From positions 62,001 through 126,000 of the forward strand of contig JBBELK010000620.1 in assembly GCA_037783545.1 (NCBI GenBank): DNA of 64,000 nucleotides, given 5' to 3'. This DNA comes from Henricia sp. BOLD:AAB3569 (taxonomy: Eukaryota; Echinodermata; Asteroidea; Spinulosida; Echinasteridae). The notes beneath the pieces are model-generated. The model was given only the letters and a program-made list of their open reading frames with translations, searched no databases and was not told where the DNA came from. Below, piece by piece: positions 21,918 to 33,050 of the stretch; position 1 is the stretch's first letter; every line of letters starts with the position of its first letter. Made by a program: the position numbers and the translations under genes.

Positions 21918-22257
21918 GAAGTGGTGTCTAGTACGGTAGTGCAATTCCACAGTCTACGATATCCGTTCTCTCATTGGACGACTGTCTACAGTCTACAGTC
22001 TACAGTCTACAGTTTCCGTGTTCTGATTGGCGGAGAATCCTCGCTTGTAGCATGTGGGTCAGGGGTCACCCATACTCGTGCAGTGAAAGTGTATGGGATT
22101 CGGATTACGCTATGCAGCTAGTACTGTATGCTGTTTGTACACGTTGGTGCGCTCGGTTGCACAAAATAATGTGACTGACGAGTCTCAAAGTCATTTTTTT
22201 CGGCTATTTCTTTTGGGCTGCAGATAAAAATAAGTCGCCAAAAGGTAAATAGTAGTG

Positions 22258-22562
22258 AGAACAGTCAACATGAACACGATATCTCAAATTCAGTCTGTGC
22301 ACTGGTAGTCTGGTAATCGACCGCGCATTGCCATTCCTTTGTACACAAGACTTGAATTTGTACACATCGGCTGTCATTCCAGACCTTCTTTTTTACTGCA
22401 ATTGTAGGCTGAATCTTCATCGTGGCTTGTTATTTCCCTGAAGGACCTGCGTAGTGGTTATAATGCCTGACAAGGTTTGGGTAAGTCCCAGGGGGAATTA
22501 GTGTGTCACGGGGAGAAAAATTACACATTTGTTTTGTGATATCGTGTTCATGTTTACTGTTC
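22258..22562. mobile_element. TIR element related to the 1681-2422 foldback
   Basis: The ends GAACAGTCAACATGAACACG and CGTGTTCATGTTTACTGTTC form inverted repeats of about 25 bp. The interior shares TTATTTCCCTGAAGGACCTG and GGGGGAATTAGTGTGTCACG with the larger foldback. Confidence 0.7.
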
Positions 22563-22869
22563 TAGCCCTACATGAAATAACCACACGATAAAGGGCTAAG
22601 GTAACATTTAATAGCTAGCTTAGGCCTAACTTCAAAACTTGTTAAACAAAATTTTATTCGCCAGGGTTTATAGTTTTAAGGTGTAGGGCCTATACTGTGA
22701 ACATTATGGAAACAAAATGAAATTTATGAAAGACAAAATAATCTCGAGAAACAGAGCAATCGTGTTTTAACCGTTGTGCTATTTTGCAACACCCAAAACT
22801 CAACATATTCAGTGTACAGTCAAAGTCCTTGGAACTTTGGATATTAGCTTGCTATAATTACAGGAATCT

Positions 22870-23035
22870 TTTATTTATTTATTAACCAAATCCAACAGCG
22901 ATCAAGTCGCCAATTACAGGTTGGTATTTAAATAAATGACATGTACATAAATATATTAAATAAACCATGTTACAATATATAACAAATAAATACATTACAG
23001 GAAAAAGCAAATTGAATAATTTGGTATTATTAGGA
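22870..23035 (-). mobile_element. LINE 3'-end fragment
   Basis: The minus strand ends GGCGACTTGATCGCTGTTGG...GGTTAATAAATAAATAAAAG, a 3' terminus with an (AATA)n-like tail. TATTATTAGGAATG is repeated at its right edge. No reverse transcriptase sequence is present. The class is uncertain. Confidence 0.45.
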
Positions 23036-23130
23036 ATGTATTATTAGGAATGAAAACAATGAAGCACAAGGAAGTAAGACCTACATTTTTCTTGTAGTGC
23101 TCTTATTATCGAGGTTTGACTACTACTATA

Positions 23131-23381
23131 TGGGTCTTTCTATAAATTAGGGGTCCAAAAGTGTGACATTTGGTGTCCCCCGTTACACCTAATATGTGTT
23201 ATTTTTCGTACAAAAATCATTAAAATGGCTTTTAAACCATTTTGTATGAATTGTACTTTATGTACTCACTCTTTCAGATGAAAATTTTTTTTTAAATGTG
23301 TCCTGAATTTGCAAAAACAAGATGTAAAATGTAACGGGGGACACCAAAGCTGGACCCCCTTATTTATAGAAAGACCCATAT
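23131..23381. mobile_element. TIR MITE with GGGTCTTTC ends
   Basis: TATGGGTCTTTCTATAAATT at the left is mirrored by AATTTATAGAAAGACCCATA-like sequence at the right (one gap). Inner arms GGTGTCCCCCGTTACA and TAACGGGGGACACC also pair. The matching site in the full transposon (about 7630) is empty. Confidence 0.75.
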
Positions 23382-23593
23382 GTTCACTAAAATTATGTTC
23401 ACTAACATTTCAGTGAATGGGCTAAAATTATTAAATGTTTGTTTTCAGGAAACATGGCCTCGAGTAAACTTTTGCCGAAGCTCAGAATTAAAGATGAGAC
23501 AGTACATGGACTACTCTCTATTAGAGCATTCAGTACATGGACTACTCTCTATTAGAGCATTCAGTACGGCACGTTTTTGGCGATTGATTATTC

Positions 23594-23610
23594 GATTCTA
23601 CTTTTAAATT
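23594..23610 (-). promoter_or_regulatory. U1 3' box, second intact copy
   Basis: TTTAAAAGTAGAATCG on the minus strand just past the U1 3' end fits the snRNA 3' box. It differs slightly from the copy beside 4274, as expected for diverging flanks. Confidence 0.6.
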
Positions 23611-23617
23611 TATTATA

Positions 23618-23780
23618 CGGGGAGAGCGCGAACGCAGTCCCCACTATCAGAAATTGTACTCCCGAGTTCCCCACATTTGGGGGAATCGCAAGGGTCAATC
23701 CAGTCGAGTGTGCAATGACCGGACCTCACCTTGGGGGAACTGCCTACTTGATCGAAGTGTCCCCTGAGCCAGGTAAGTAT
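23618..23780 (-). ncRNA. U1: U1 spliceosomal snRNA, full length, second intact copy
   Basis: Identical over all 163 nt to 4274-4436, with the 5' splice-site-pairing end ATACTTACCTG, the ATTGCAC loop, the Sm-like site and the terminal stem-loop. The octamer ATTTGCAT at 23903-23910 and the 3' box at 23594-23610 are in place. U1 snRNP defines 5' splice sites by base pairing. Perfect identity despite spacer divergence suggests selection or gene conversion among the tandem copies. Confidence 0.95.
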
Positions 23781-23902
23781 GCTTCAATCAACGTGCAAAC
23801 CCTAGGTAGTATGGAATAGTATACGTTGCAGATATGGTTTCTGCGCCCAAGATTTAGTGGACTTTTGTCCGTATATACTGCGCATGTGTAGTTCACTCTA
23901 AT

Positions 23903-23910
23903 ATGCAAAT
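23903..23910 (-). promoter_or_regulatory. Octamer of second intact U1 gene
   Basis: ATTTGCAT on the minus strand at -123 to -130, the same distance as in the other U1 copies. Confidence 0.5.
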
Positions 23911-24069
23911 TTAATAGACTTGAGTAAGTCCACCGACCCAGAGCGGGACATTTCGTTGATTGAGGGCGCCCTAACACTTCACCGGTGACCGCTAGAAATG
24001 TTTTACTTGGGGTGGCGCTATTTGTCATCACCGTTCGCCACCATTATTTTGAATTCAGACAGAATTTAA

Positions 24070-24958
24070 AGAGGAAGAATCCCCCTTGACGAAAATCCAG
24101 CATTTAGGCTTTTTTCGATAGTCCAAACATCCCTCTTGCTGGCGTGGATTTTTATTATTTTTTAATTGTCGGTTTTAAAGTGGATAAATTGCAAGCAAAA
24201 GTGCGCTTTTCGAAAATGAGATTTTCGCGATTTCTGAAACGCTCATTAGGTATTCATGATATGCGCGTGACCCCGTGACGCAATCCTGAGAAAGAGAAGT
24301 CAACACGATTGTTAGCTCCATACGTTTACACGCAAAAAACTTGGAAAACCGTCTCTGTTAAATGGTGTTTTTTTAAGAATTTTGTTGGTCCAAAAAGCCA
24401 GAGATATGCCATGTAGCTGCGTAGTTGTATGTTTTACCAGACACGTCGAAGCTTCCCCCGCAGTGAACCGTCCAATGCTGTAGACAGACCGCTGTGAATG
24501 CCGTTCGTTCCGTGACAAAACCACCCGTCATGCCCGTCGCAATGCACCAGTATTTACTTCAAAAGAGCTTCATTGTGAGCGACAATTTCACTGTTTTTTC
24601 ACAAAACAGGTAATAGTAGAGTGTTGTCATATTACATGAAGTGTTTTTCACGTTTGTATTTTGAATTACAAGGACAAAACAGGCATGATAAACATTAACT
24701 TCGTGTATTTTCCATTCAATACTGCACACACAGGCCGTTTTGTATGTTTCTCAGGATGACGCCAAAACCCTGTTGATAAACAATCCAAGTGACCTCGAGC
24801 GTTTCAGAATTCGGGTGAAGAGGGTCGGAACTGCTTTACGTTTTAAGCAAAAGCCTGTCGATTTTTTGTGAAAAACAAGTTGTCATGGTGTTGTAGACTC
24901 ATACACCTCCATGATAAACAGAAAAACTAAAACAATGTGGACGGGGGGATTCTAGCTG
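24070..24958. mobile_element. 889-bp DNA element with TTTAA target duplication
   Basis: The related U1 upstream spacer at 18.38 kb reads CAGAATTTAATATTTTTGAT without interruption. Here TTTAA is duplicated (24065-24069 and 24959-24963) around a sequence with short inverted ends GAAGAATCCCCC and GGGGGGATTCTAG. The TTAA-type target suggests a piggyBac-related, non-autonomous element. No transposase ORF was seen. Confidence 0.8.
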
Positions 24959-25755
24959 TTTAATATTTTTGATCAAGTAACTTGAAATAACTGGCCCCAT
25001 TTGCTCATAACTGAATAAGTTATTGGCACAAACTCGGCGTTGAAATGACAAGCTTAAAATTAGCACAGTCAGCCTCGTTTCAGATGCTTGTATTAAGTCA
25101 CTTTTTATTGCAAATTTTATCACAAAAGAAGGCAGACACAATTTTTGAAAATTTGAAATTCCTCTCTTTAATTCGCTGTACTTTTATTTCGTGAAGACTT
25201 ACACAAAAAATCTGATAAATGGCATATACTGTACTGTTTATCTTTCTCTTTTTTTCAAAATAAAAATTTGCTGGACATGGTTCTAGTGTGGTTTTCTTGT
25301 TACATTTTTGTCAATAATACAAACCACAAAATCCTCACCCCATTTGTGGATTTAAAAGCTCCACCCCCTGTCTCATGCACATGCATAAAATTTGCAAAAT
25401 ACAGACTACGACAAATTGTAATTGGTCAACTGCAGTACACACAATGCCCTTGTTTAAGCTGATTCCCATAATCACCTGAAGAATTATGTAATACAATTCT
25501 AAATGACACTAAAAGTAACTTTGAACTAAAAATATACTAGACTAACACATGTATGTAAAAAAATATTTTAAATTAGTCAAAAAGGGCTGAAAATTACAAT
25601 TTACTTTGAATGAAATGACCCTCATTGAACACTTTTATAACAGAGCCATGAGGACTTTAGAAATTCCCTCGTTATTAAAGAAGTTGTTGTACATGTATTA
25701 TCAAAATGCAAAATTAAAAACAAATTGTTCAAAAGCAGTGTTCTGCTGTACTTAA

Positions 25756-25888
25756 AGGCACAGACTCGTCAGCAATGCGCGTGCACCAAATTCGTGCCAC
25801 GAAATACGCAGCTCCATAGCAAAGGCACAGAGTTGCGTATTTCGTGGCAAGACTTTGGCTTGGGCGCATTGCTGATGAGCCTGTGCCT
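25756..25888. mobile_element. TTAA-type palindromic MITE
   Basis: AGGCACAGACTCGTCAGCAA is mirrored by TTGCTGATGAGCCTGTGCCT, flanked by TTAA on both sides (25752-25755 and 25889-25892). The paralogous spacer at about 19540 (CTGTACTTAGGACTTT) is the empty site. Confidence 0.8.
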
Positions 25889-26139
25889 TTAAGACTTTGC
25901 AAATTTTTTTGTTACAACAAAAACCTTGTATTTTCAGGAATACAAAACATAAGTGCCTAAAATGTTCCTTGTTATAAGCAGAATACTTTACAAAAAGCTC
26001 TCTTATTAAAGGTGTTTTACCGTATCAGTTTAATACAGTGACAGTTATTCCCAGTTTCTAACAACTGGAATGTCCAATTTAAGATATCTGAAGTTAAGAT
26101 TAATCAAATTAAAAAAAGACAAGCAAAAAGAGCTCTTAA

Positions 26140-26695
26140 AAACGGAGGCTCGACAATGCGCGACAAACAAATTCGTGCCACGAATTTCACCGCGCTCCAT
26201 ACCTTGCCCTGGCAGCCACTCTTACGGTCCAAGAGGGTGTAGGGCCTTGGTGCAGGCTAATAGCCTCGTCCATTCTGCAAATAGGGTATGTATCTTTTCG
26301 AAATCAAATATTTATCACAGAAAACACACCCTTTGTATATTCATATTTAGTTTCAGCCATATTCACATTATAATTATTACAGATATGGTCACATTTGCTT
26401 CAAGAAGGTGTCATATAGATGGTTGAATTGACCGTATGGGAACTCTTTGGTACAAACAGCATACAACAATATGGAACAGTCATTCTTATTCTAATATTTA
26501 TGACAACAACACACACAACTAAGCGCACGCGTGATTCGATTAGCCTAGCAACGCATAAACACACTGTGGCGAGCTCGCATAATGAGCCTCCACCCTCTGG
26601 GATTGTAAGAGCAGCTGCCCTACTCGGGCAAGGTATGGAGCGCGGTGAAATTCGGGGCACAAATTTGTTCAGGGTGTATTGACGAGCCTGCCTCT
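26140..26695. mobile_element. TTAA-type element with CGTGCCACGAATTTCAC ends
   Basis: The left part (GAGGCTCGACAATGCGCGAC, CGTGCCACGAATTTCACCGC) is mirrored by the right part, which ends GACGAGCCTGCCTC before TTAA. The right half matches about 60171-60450 in reverse. It may be two related elements or one long foldback. Confidence 0.55.
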
Positions 26696-26862
26696 TTAAG
26701 GGGCCGTCCAAAGTTGTCAACATTTTCAGTTCTACAGAGTGTAGTATTTTTCAAGACGCCCCTCCCTCCCCTTGAAATACTACAGTGAAATGTCAACATT
26801 TTACAGTGCATGTGTAGTCATACACGGCCCTCGACCCCTTTCCCGCTTCCTACGCTTTGTAG

Positions 26863-26950
26863 AACCGTGAACCTTCGAACCCGCAACCCCAAGTTTTCAC
26901 CTATGATTGCGAGTCAATGACCCAAACCATTCGGCCACGGTACCCATGAC
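26863..26950 (-). mobile_element. tRNA-Ser/Leu-type SINE fragment
   Basis: The minus strand carries GGTACCGTGGCCGAATGGTT and GCGGGTTCGAAGG-type A and B box regions, as at 19822-20030. Confidence 0.6.
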
Positions 26951-27076
26951 AATTTTGACAACTTTTGTAGAATTGTGACAATGTTGACAACTTTAGACGG
27001 CTCCTAAGCACCCAAAATCACGTTACGTTGACATTATCTGAGCATATAATGGTAAATGAATTAACAGAATACTAGT

Positions 27077-30000
27077 TCAAAATGGCGACTCTTCCCACAC
27101 ATCCTCTTGTTGCGTCTTAGCATTTTTGTCAATTTGTCTCCTCTGTGGTTTTCTGACAACCGACATTTTGCCCGATTCGACCATTTTGGCTTCCCATATT
27201 TCCATTGCAGCTTCGTATTCCTGCTTTAACTTGGCGGCTGACTCAACAAAAACCTGAGAAAAGGGGGGAAAAAGAGCGATATACATCATGTAATAAAAGT
27301 ATCATAGGCCCAAATTTATATTACTGGACCTGTGACGGGATTGTGCGGGACTTGTAATTTTATCGGCTCTGGACTTGTGATAGACTGGACTCGACTACAA
27401 CCCTGGTACCAACGAAGCTAGAAACATCAGCAAGATAAAGCTAGAGTTCCAATTTCTTTTTGTACCGTTAGGTGAGAGGCAGACGTAATAAAGTACGAAA
27501 GTAAAACGTCACCCTTTGCGTGTTGCTGAGATTACCGGGTCTACACTAAAACCAGTGAACTGTTTCCCCACACTTTAGCAATGGACATTTCAGATTACCA
27601 GTAAATATTCAGACCCAGTTACAAGGGCGTAGGGTGCGGAGGGTTTGGTTTTTTTTGTTGGTCATGATACCTGCAGGTCTGTGCTATTGTCAAACACGAT
27701 TGCCCAAAACATAAGCCAAATTGAAGAAAAAGTTTGAGCGGTGGTAGGAAAGGGCACCCACATCCCCTCCCCCACGCTGAGCGACTCCGGACCGATCACC
27801 CAACTGGACGACTTCGGCTTGCCAGAAACAGGAGTTCCGCTTCAATGAAAATAGCTCAACCCCCCACCCCCAGGACCCCTGGTTACTTTGGATAACGACG
27901 TCACACTTTGGTACAATGTTACCTCTCTGTCTTCGTCCGACATCTGTTTCCATTGTGCTGCATTATCAGCCATCTTATTCTGGAAAAAAGAGACAGATTA
28001 TTATCATTACATGCAGTCAAACAAGTATATAAAGACCACTCAAGGGACGTGGAGTGGTCTCTCAACTGATGAACTTAAGGCTGCTGGACACCAAAGAATC
28101 CAAATTCAAAAGTGTTCACCATTGTTAATTCGTAGAAGCAAGCGCCTACGGGCCAAGTAATGGCTCAAGACGATTATTATTATTATTAAGGGACTTGGGA
28201 AAGTTGTCTTTTTTAGACAAACAAGATGCTCAAGGCACTCATATCATTAACCCTAATCACTAAGCTCTGAGATTAATTCCACGGGCAGTATTTGGTCAAA
28301 GTTAATTTGTGAAGCCTTTTTCGAGCCTTCAGTGCAGCGCTCTAAACATGTGTTTGAAAATCAGGTCCTATAATGTGTTTATAGCACAACTTTGGTCGTT
28401 TTATTTATTTGATATTTACTGATATTTACGAGGCTATGTGTTCATAATAGCATTGAACTTGTAAGAACTCTGGATGCCGCAATAGGGCGACATTTCGGGA
28501 TGCCCCTCTCCGGGGACCACCAAAATTTCGGCAAGAATCACTCAAAATGACACCTTATTTTTTTACCCGAAGCTTCCAAAAATGGTTCCAGACCAAAGAG
28601 AAACAGTTCTAGTCCTAATAAAAATGTTTTTTGACCTAACAAAAAATTTTTTGGACCTAAAAATATTAGGGCGACACCAAAATGTCGCCCTAATAGAGCA
28701 TGTCGCCCTAATATAGCTTTTTTACACACAAATTGTCGCCCTATCCTAGCATCCAGAGTTTTTGGAATACGTACTGATAGGCTTCCAGAAGCATTTTTCA
28801 GTCTGGACTGCATAAAAATACAGTAAGCTGACAACGATCGTTTGGGTTTCTCGAGTTTTCTCAGCTCCTAAAAAATCAAACGGTTAAATACAGTAAACAG
28901 TCATTATAACGCCCCCTGATAAACAGCTCTTCCTTATAACTAACTAAAGTCAATACCATTTGAAACAATGGCAAATGACTGGTCGGCAAAATTTGCTAAT
29001 TAACAGTGCTGAATTGTGCAAAGCAAACGTAACTGTTCACCAGTATTAAGCTGTGTCTGCATTAGACTTGTTTTTTGGGAGGTTTTACCGAGACGATGGT
29101 AAAATTAAAAATTGCCGTTTTACTGCTGTCCGCATTTAGACTTTTTGACACGAGAAAATATTACCGAGACCGTGGGAGAGCATGCGCAGTGTCCCTTCAT
29201 GACAGTATGACCTTCACGGCCCGGACATACGCTTCCAGAGCACTATTACCGACTCACCGTGTCCGCACTGGACTCATCCTCTCGGGAAAAGTTCCCTGGT
29301 CAATTTTCCGGGGTAGCAGATGGCCAGGAAAAGTAACCACTGGACTCAGGAAAAGTTACTGAGAGAAGAACGTCCTAAGCTGTACGCATTGGACTTAAAA
29401 TGGGAAAGTACCCATTGTCGCTGTTAGTTTTCCCCAAAAAAGTCCAATGCGGACAGGCCTTTAAACAACAGACCTGTTTCGAAATAAGGTCATTATTGCA
29501 ATCTATGCGATATTTAAATGAAACAAACCTTTCTGTTTTTCCTTTTAGCTCTAGTGGTTCTCGATTGTGACTTTTCTTCTTGTATCCTCTCCAGCTCTTC
29601 TGGCGATAAACTGGCTTTAAACTCTGACATTTCATCTATGTATTTCTCCATACTTTCTCTAGCTGTAAATCTGTAAGACTGCATGACAGAAGAAAAAGGT
29701 AAAATGCTGGGTTAAGGCTACAAACGGGGTTGGGTTGGGTGTTGATGGGTTGGGTTGGGTGTTGATGGGTTGGGGTGGGTGAACAAGTGCAGCTGAGCTG
29801 GGATATGTTGGGTTCAGATGGGTTATATTTATGCTTACCTCCTTTTCTTCTTCAGAGAGCTCTCTCCACATTTCCCCAACTCTTTTGGCTATTTCAGGAA
29901 CTGTAATATCTGGAAACGATTAAAGATAGTATACATGATTGGTAAATTGTTACAAATAGTTTTATCCCCCTATGTGATTGAAGATATGCATGATTTAAAC

Positions 30001-31705
30001 CAACCCGAGCAAAAACCAGCTCCGTACTTTGTCTAACTTTTGAGAAAACAGTCAAAAAAGGGTTTGCAGTCATTTCTCCTCAAAACCACTTCGCCCTGAA
30101 CCATTTTGCCCTGAACCACGGCCTGTGCACGAAGTGGTTTTGGAGCGAAGTGTTTTAAGGCGAATTGAATTTTCGTCTCATAAAACGAAAACTAATTGTT
30201 TTACTCATTTCTCAAAGACTATAGCACTTCAGACAAAACCATTTCAGGGGAAATTTTCTACGGTCATCGTGTTTATATTGTGTAAGTTAGGGGTAAATCT
30301 GTGAACATTTATAATTTTCGAGATTACCAATGATGTATACTGCCTTTAAGCAATATAAAATAAAATATTGTAAAAATTAATTTACCAGACTGGTTCCTAA
30401 ATAGATGTTTTTTTAAAATTAATTTCTATTGATTGAATGTAATAAGACTGGAAACAAATTTATTTGAAAGTTTTCTCAGTTAATTTACAATTTAATTAAG
30501 CAATTTAAATTAACCAATTTAAATTAAGCAATTTAAATTAAGCAATTTTTATATTACAACTTTGGCTTACTTGGGTTGTTTGCAATAACATCATCGCGTT
30601 TCTGATGAGTAAATAACATGAATGAACCCGCTGGTCGCTTGGGCTTCTGTGCTAAGTCTTGTCCAAATGCCAAATATCTCACACCAAATCTGCAAATTGC
30701 AATATTCAAGAAATGCTTAATTCACCGGAAAGATTACCATGCATGGGGAAAGATTACCATGCACGGACACCCACTGCGACCCCATACACTCAACATATGG
30801 CACAACTCTCAAAAATTCCAAGTTTTTCCTAAGTAAATTCATGACACCTTTCCCTCTAGACCCGTGAACAGGGCGTCGTATCCTCCGCCCTAGTGCCGTT
30901 TTCAACCCCAAATCTGTGGCAAACTCACGCAAATGAAATTTGTCCCGTGGTATACACAAGCTGCCTGTCCTCATCGTCGTATACGACAAAGGGAAGTAAA
31001 TACCAGTCTAGTGTTGACCTCTCAGCTCTCGCACATGCGCATATTTGATTTTGAGGCAAACAGCCTGTATTTTATCTCACGGAGGGTCTAAATTTTGCCC
31101 CACGATTTCACCGAAACTAGACATCGGATCGATGCGTACTCTTCGGAATATTTGAACGTTGGGGCGAGTGCACCTATTGAGCAAATATCAGAGCCACGGG
31201 ACAAATTTCATTTGCGTGAGTTCGCCGCAGATTTGGGGTTGGAGACGGCGCCAGGGCAGAGGATACGACGCCCTGTTCACGGGTCTACTTTCCCCTCCTA
31301 TTTTTGTGTTTTTATCATCAAACTAACATTTCTAGTTCTACATAGTTTATATGTCATAACGAGGAAAACCCTGGGTGTCCGTGCATGGTAATGAACTCTC
31401 ATTGAGCTTATTTTTACTGAAGTGGAGAAAGTGTGGCAAAAATTTGCTTAAGCCCCGCCCATTTCTAGGCTAGCACGCATGGATGGAACTTTGCAACAAG
31501 TGTACAAAATCAAAACAAATTTCCAACTTTTAGTGAACTTCTAATCCAATGATTGATCGAGGTTTTCGGAATTTCGAGATACTCTAGCTGCACCGACAAC
31601 CACTTACCCCGCACTGGGCTCGATCACCGCTCCAAAAGGCCGGCATATTCTGCTACTTTTCAACAGAACGCATGCGAGGCGACTGATATGACTGGAGGCT
31701 GCCAT
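27077..31705 (-). CDS. TFAM: Mitochondrial transcription factor A (TFAM), complete, seven exons, 254 aa
   Basis: Minus-strand exons are 31608-31705, 30571-30689, 29839-29909, 29529-29678, 28775-28867, 27923-27979 and 27077-27253 (ends TGA). All junctions are GT-AG and in phase, and 765 nt give 254 residues (human is 246). The first 32 residues (MAASSHISRLACVLLKSSRI...) are basic and nearly free of acid residues, as for a mitochondrial presequence. HMG box A spans about 48-118 (KPKRPAGSFMLF, then AKRVGEMWRELSEEEKE). The linker carries KASLSPEELERIQEE and a basic TTRAKRKNRK. HMG box B spans about 153-219 (KPKRSLSAYCIF, QWKQMSDEDRE) and a basic tail follows. TFAM packages and bends mtDNA and starts its transcription. 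A simple nuclear HMGB is unlikely because of the presequence and TFAM-type linker. Confidence 0.92.
27310..27410. repeat. Fragment of GACTTGTGA-rich inverted repeat
   Basis: GGACTTGTGATAGACTGGAC...CGACTACAACCCTGG matches the right arm of the element at about 62693-62915. It lies downstream of TFAM exon 7 in transcription-opposite order, within the last intron. Confidence 0.5.
28010..28190 (+). mobile_element. Possible retroelement 3' tail with (ATT)n
   Basis: Sequence ending GCCAAGTAATGGCTCAAGAC followed by (ATT)n resembles a retroelement 3' end. It lies in the TFAM intron upstream of exon 6. Family unknown. Confidence 0.3.
28462..28760. mobile_element. MITE with GGGCGACA ends in TFAM intron
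   Basis: CTCTGGATGCCGCAATAGGG at the left is mirrored by CCCTATCCTAGCATCCAGAG at the right. The interior repeats GGGCGACA and TGTCGCCC words. It lies 15 bp from the TFAM exon 5 donor. A second copy in opposite orientation is at 39836-40150. Confidence 0.75.
29050..29462. mobile_element. MITE with GTCCGCATTGGACTT ends, copy 1
   Basis: The TGTCCGCATTAGACTTGTTT end is mirrored by AAAAAGTCCAATGCGGACAG. The interior has ACCGAGACGATGGTAAAATT and GGAAAAGTTCCCTGG blocks. Full-length relatives lie at 36202-36596 and 60702-61120. This copy is in a TFAM intron. Confidence 0.75.
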
Positions 31706-32225
31706 TTTGAATGCCAACATTAAACTTGCATGAGTCCTTCGCATCTTTGGCGCGCGCGTACACGAAAACAAGATTAGACCGTGCATTTGGCAGTGCGCCC
31801 TCATGTGACTCTCTCCTGCACATTGCTTTTCTTTTCTGAGCATGCGGTAAGATATAAAGGCTTAAAACGCTTCGAGTCTCAAGATCCGACTGCTCTGTGC
31901 CTCGCATATTGTCACTGTCATCCCAAGATATCATCATCTGCATTTTTTCATCAACACAGAGAGAGGACTCCACCATGCATCGTCTTCTTTAAGGTCACAT
32001 GACGGCAATGGCATGCGTCCCACATCCTATGGATGTACACTGCACAAATACAAACAGTGCGCCGTGTGTGTGAGCTTGCAACACGGGCGGGGACGAAAAG
32101 AGAGATGTATGCATGATTTGTGTGGGAAATCCTCGCCTAAAGCGGGAGAAACCAGGATAAATTTAGACAGGGGAGGCATCCGATGAGCTGGCAGTCCCTC
32201 CCCAAGCTGGCATTTTCGGGGACGA
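31706..32225. promoter_or_regulatory. Head-to-head promoter interval between TFAM and PDE5
   Basis: Only 520 bp separate the two start codons, which point away from each other, so both promoters must lie here or in short 5' UTRs. No TATA box stands out. The TFAM start sits in AAAATGGCAGCC, a YY1-like word common at housekeeping gene starts. GGCGCGCGCG at about 31749 and GAGCATGCGG at about 31838 (half an NRF-1-like site) are the other GC-rich words. Shared regulation is inferred from the geometry. Confidence 0.55.
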
Positions 32226-33050
32226 ATGGCCTTTTCGCCCGGCTTTGACCGGGACGAACGGGCCTCTAATCTGCAGCAGACGGCGCGACCAGCAGCGCAC
32301 CCGGCCACCACGATCATGGGGCCGCTACCGGTACCGGGGAACGGCGACCCGGTGCCCGATAACAACGGCGATCGGAGCAACGAGTACGATCGCATGGAGA
32401 AATGGCTGGATTCTCACCCGGAGTTCTCTCACGAATACTTCGCTCGTAAGGCCACCCGAAGCATGATCGATGGATGGTACATAGCTAGGGCTGTCTCCCA
32501 GTCTGCTATACCTCCTGTTGCCGAGTCCCCACACTCGCCAAGTAGCTCCTCAGGCAGTAATACCCCCGTTAGGAAGGTTTCCGCCTCGGAATTTGAGGTG
32601 CAGGGCAGTGGTGGTTCACTTGGTCGAATGGTCTCAACGGTCGACGGAGCTCCGTGTTTCCTTGGAACGAGCCATCTCCACCTCCAGGGAAATTCAAGGT
32701 CGTCTCCGACTCGATCACGAAAGTCAATCAGTGAGCTGAAACAGCTCGATGACCGAGCGGTTCTGATGGAATTAGTCAAAGATATTGCAAACGATCTCGG
32801 TCTAAACTCACTCTGCCACAAAATCCTCCAGAACGTCTTAATTTTGACCAAGGCGGACCGTGGCTCATTGTTTTTGGTTTACGGCAAAGGAACAGAGACG
32901 TGCTATCTAGGTTCCAAGCTCTTTGATGTAACGAGTGAATCTACGGTAGAACTAGCGGGAAAAGAGGAAGTGCGTGTGAGTTGGGGCAAAGGAATCATAG
33001 GCTATGTCGCCAAGACGGGAGAGCCAGTTAATATTGCCAATGCATACGAG
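32226..33050 (+). CDS. PDE5: PDE5 coding exon 1 (275 codons)
   Basis: It runs from the ATG to ANAYE before GTAGGT and contains the disordered N-terminus, the phosphosite RKVS(119)A and the first half of GAF-A. It ends in phase 0. Confidence 0.9.

Larger units (their letters stand above)
21918..23502 (+). mobile_element. Truncated 5' copy of the U1-inserted transposon (copy P3)
   Basis: It has the same 5' end, heptamers, CCAAT boxes, intron, acceptor and start codon as the full element, and keeps 17 codons (to GATGAGACAG). It then joins U1 downstream sequence. Three later insertions lie in its intron: a TIR element (22258-22562), a LINE 3' end (about 22870-23035) and a MITE (about 23131-23381). 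Confidence 0.75.
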
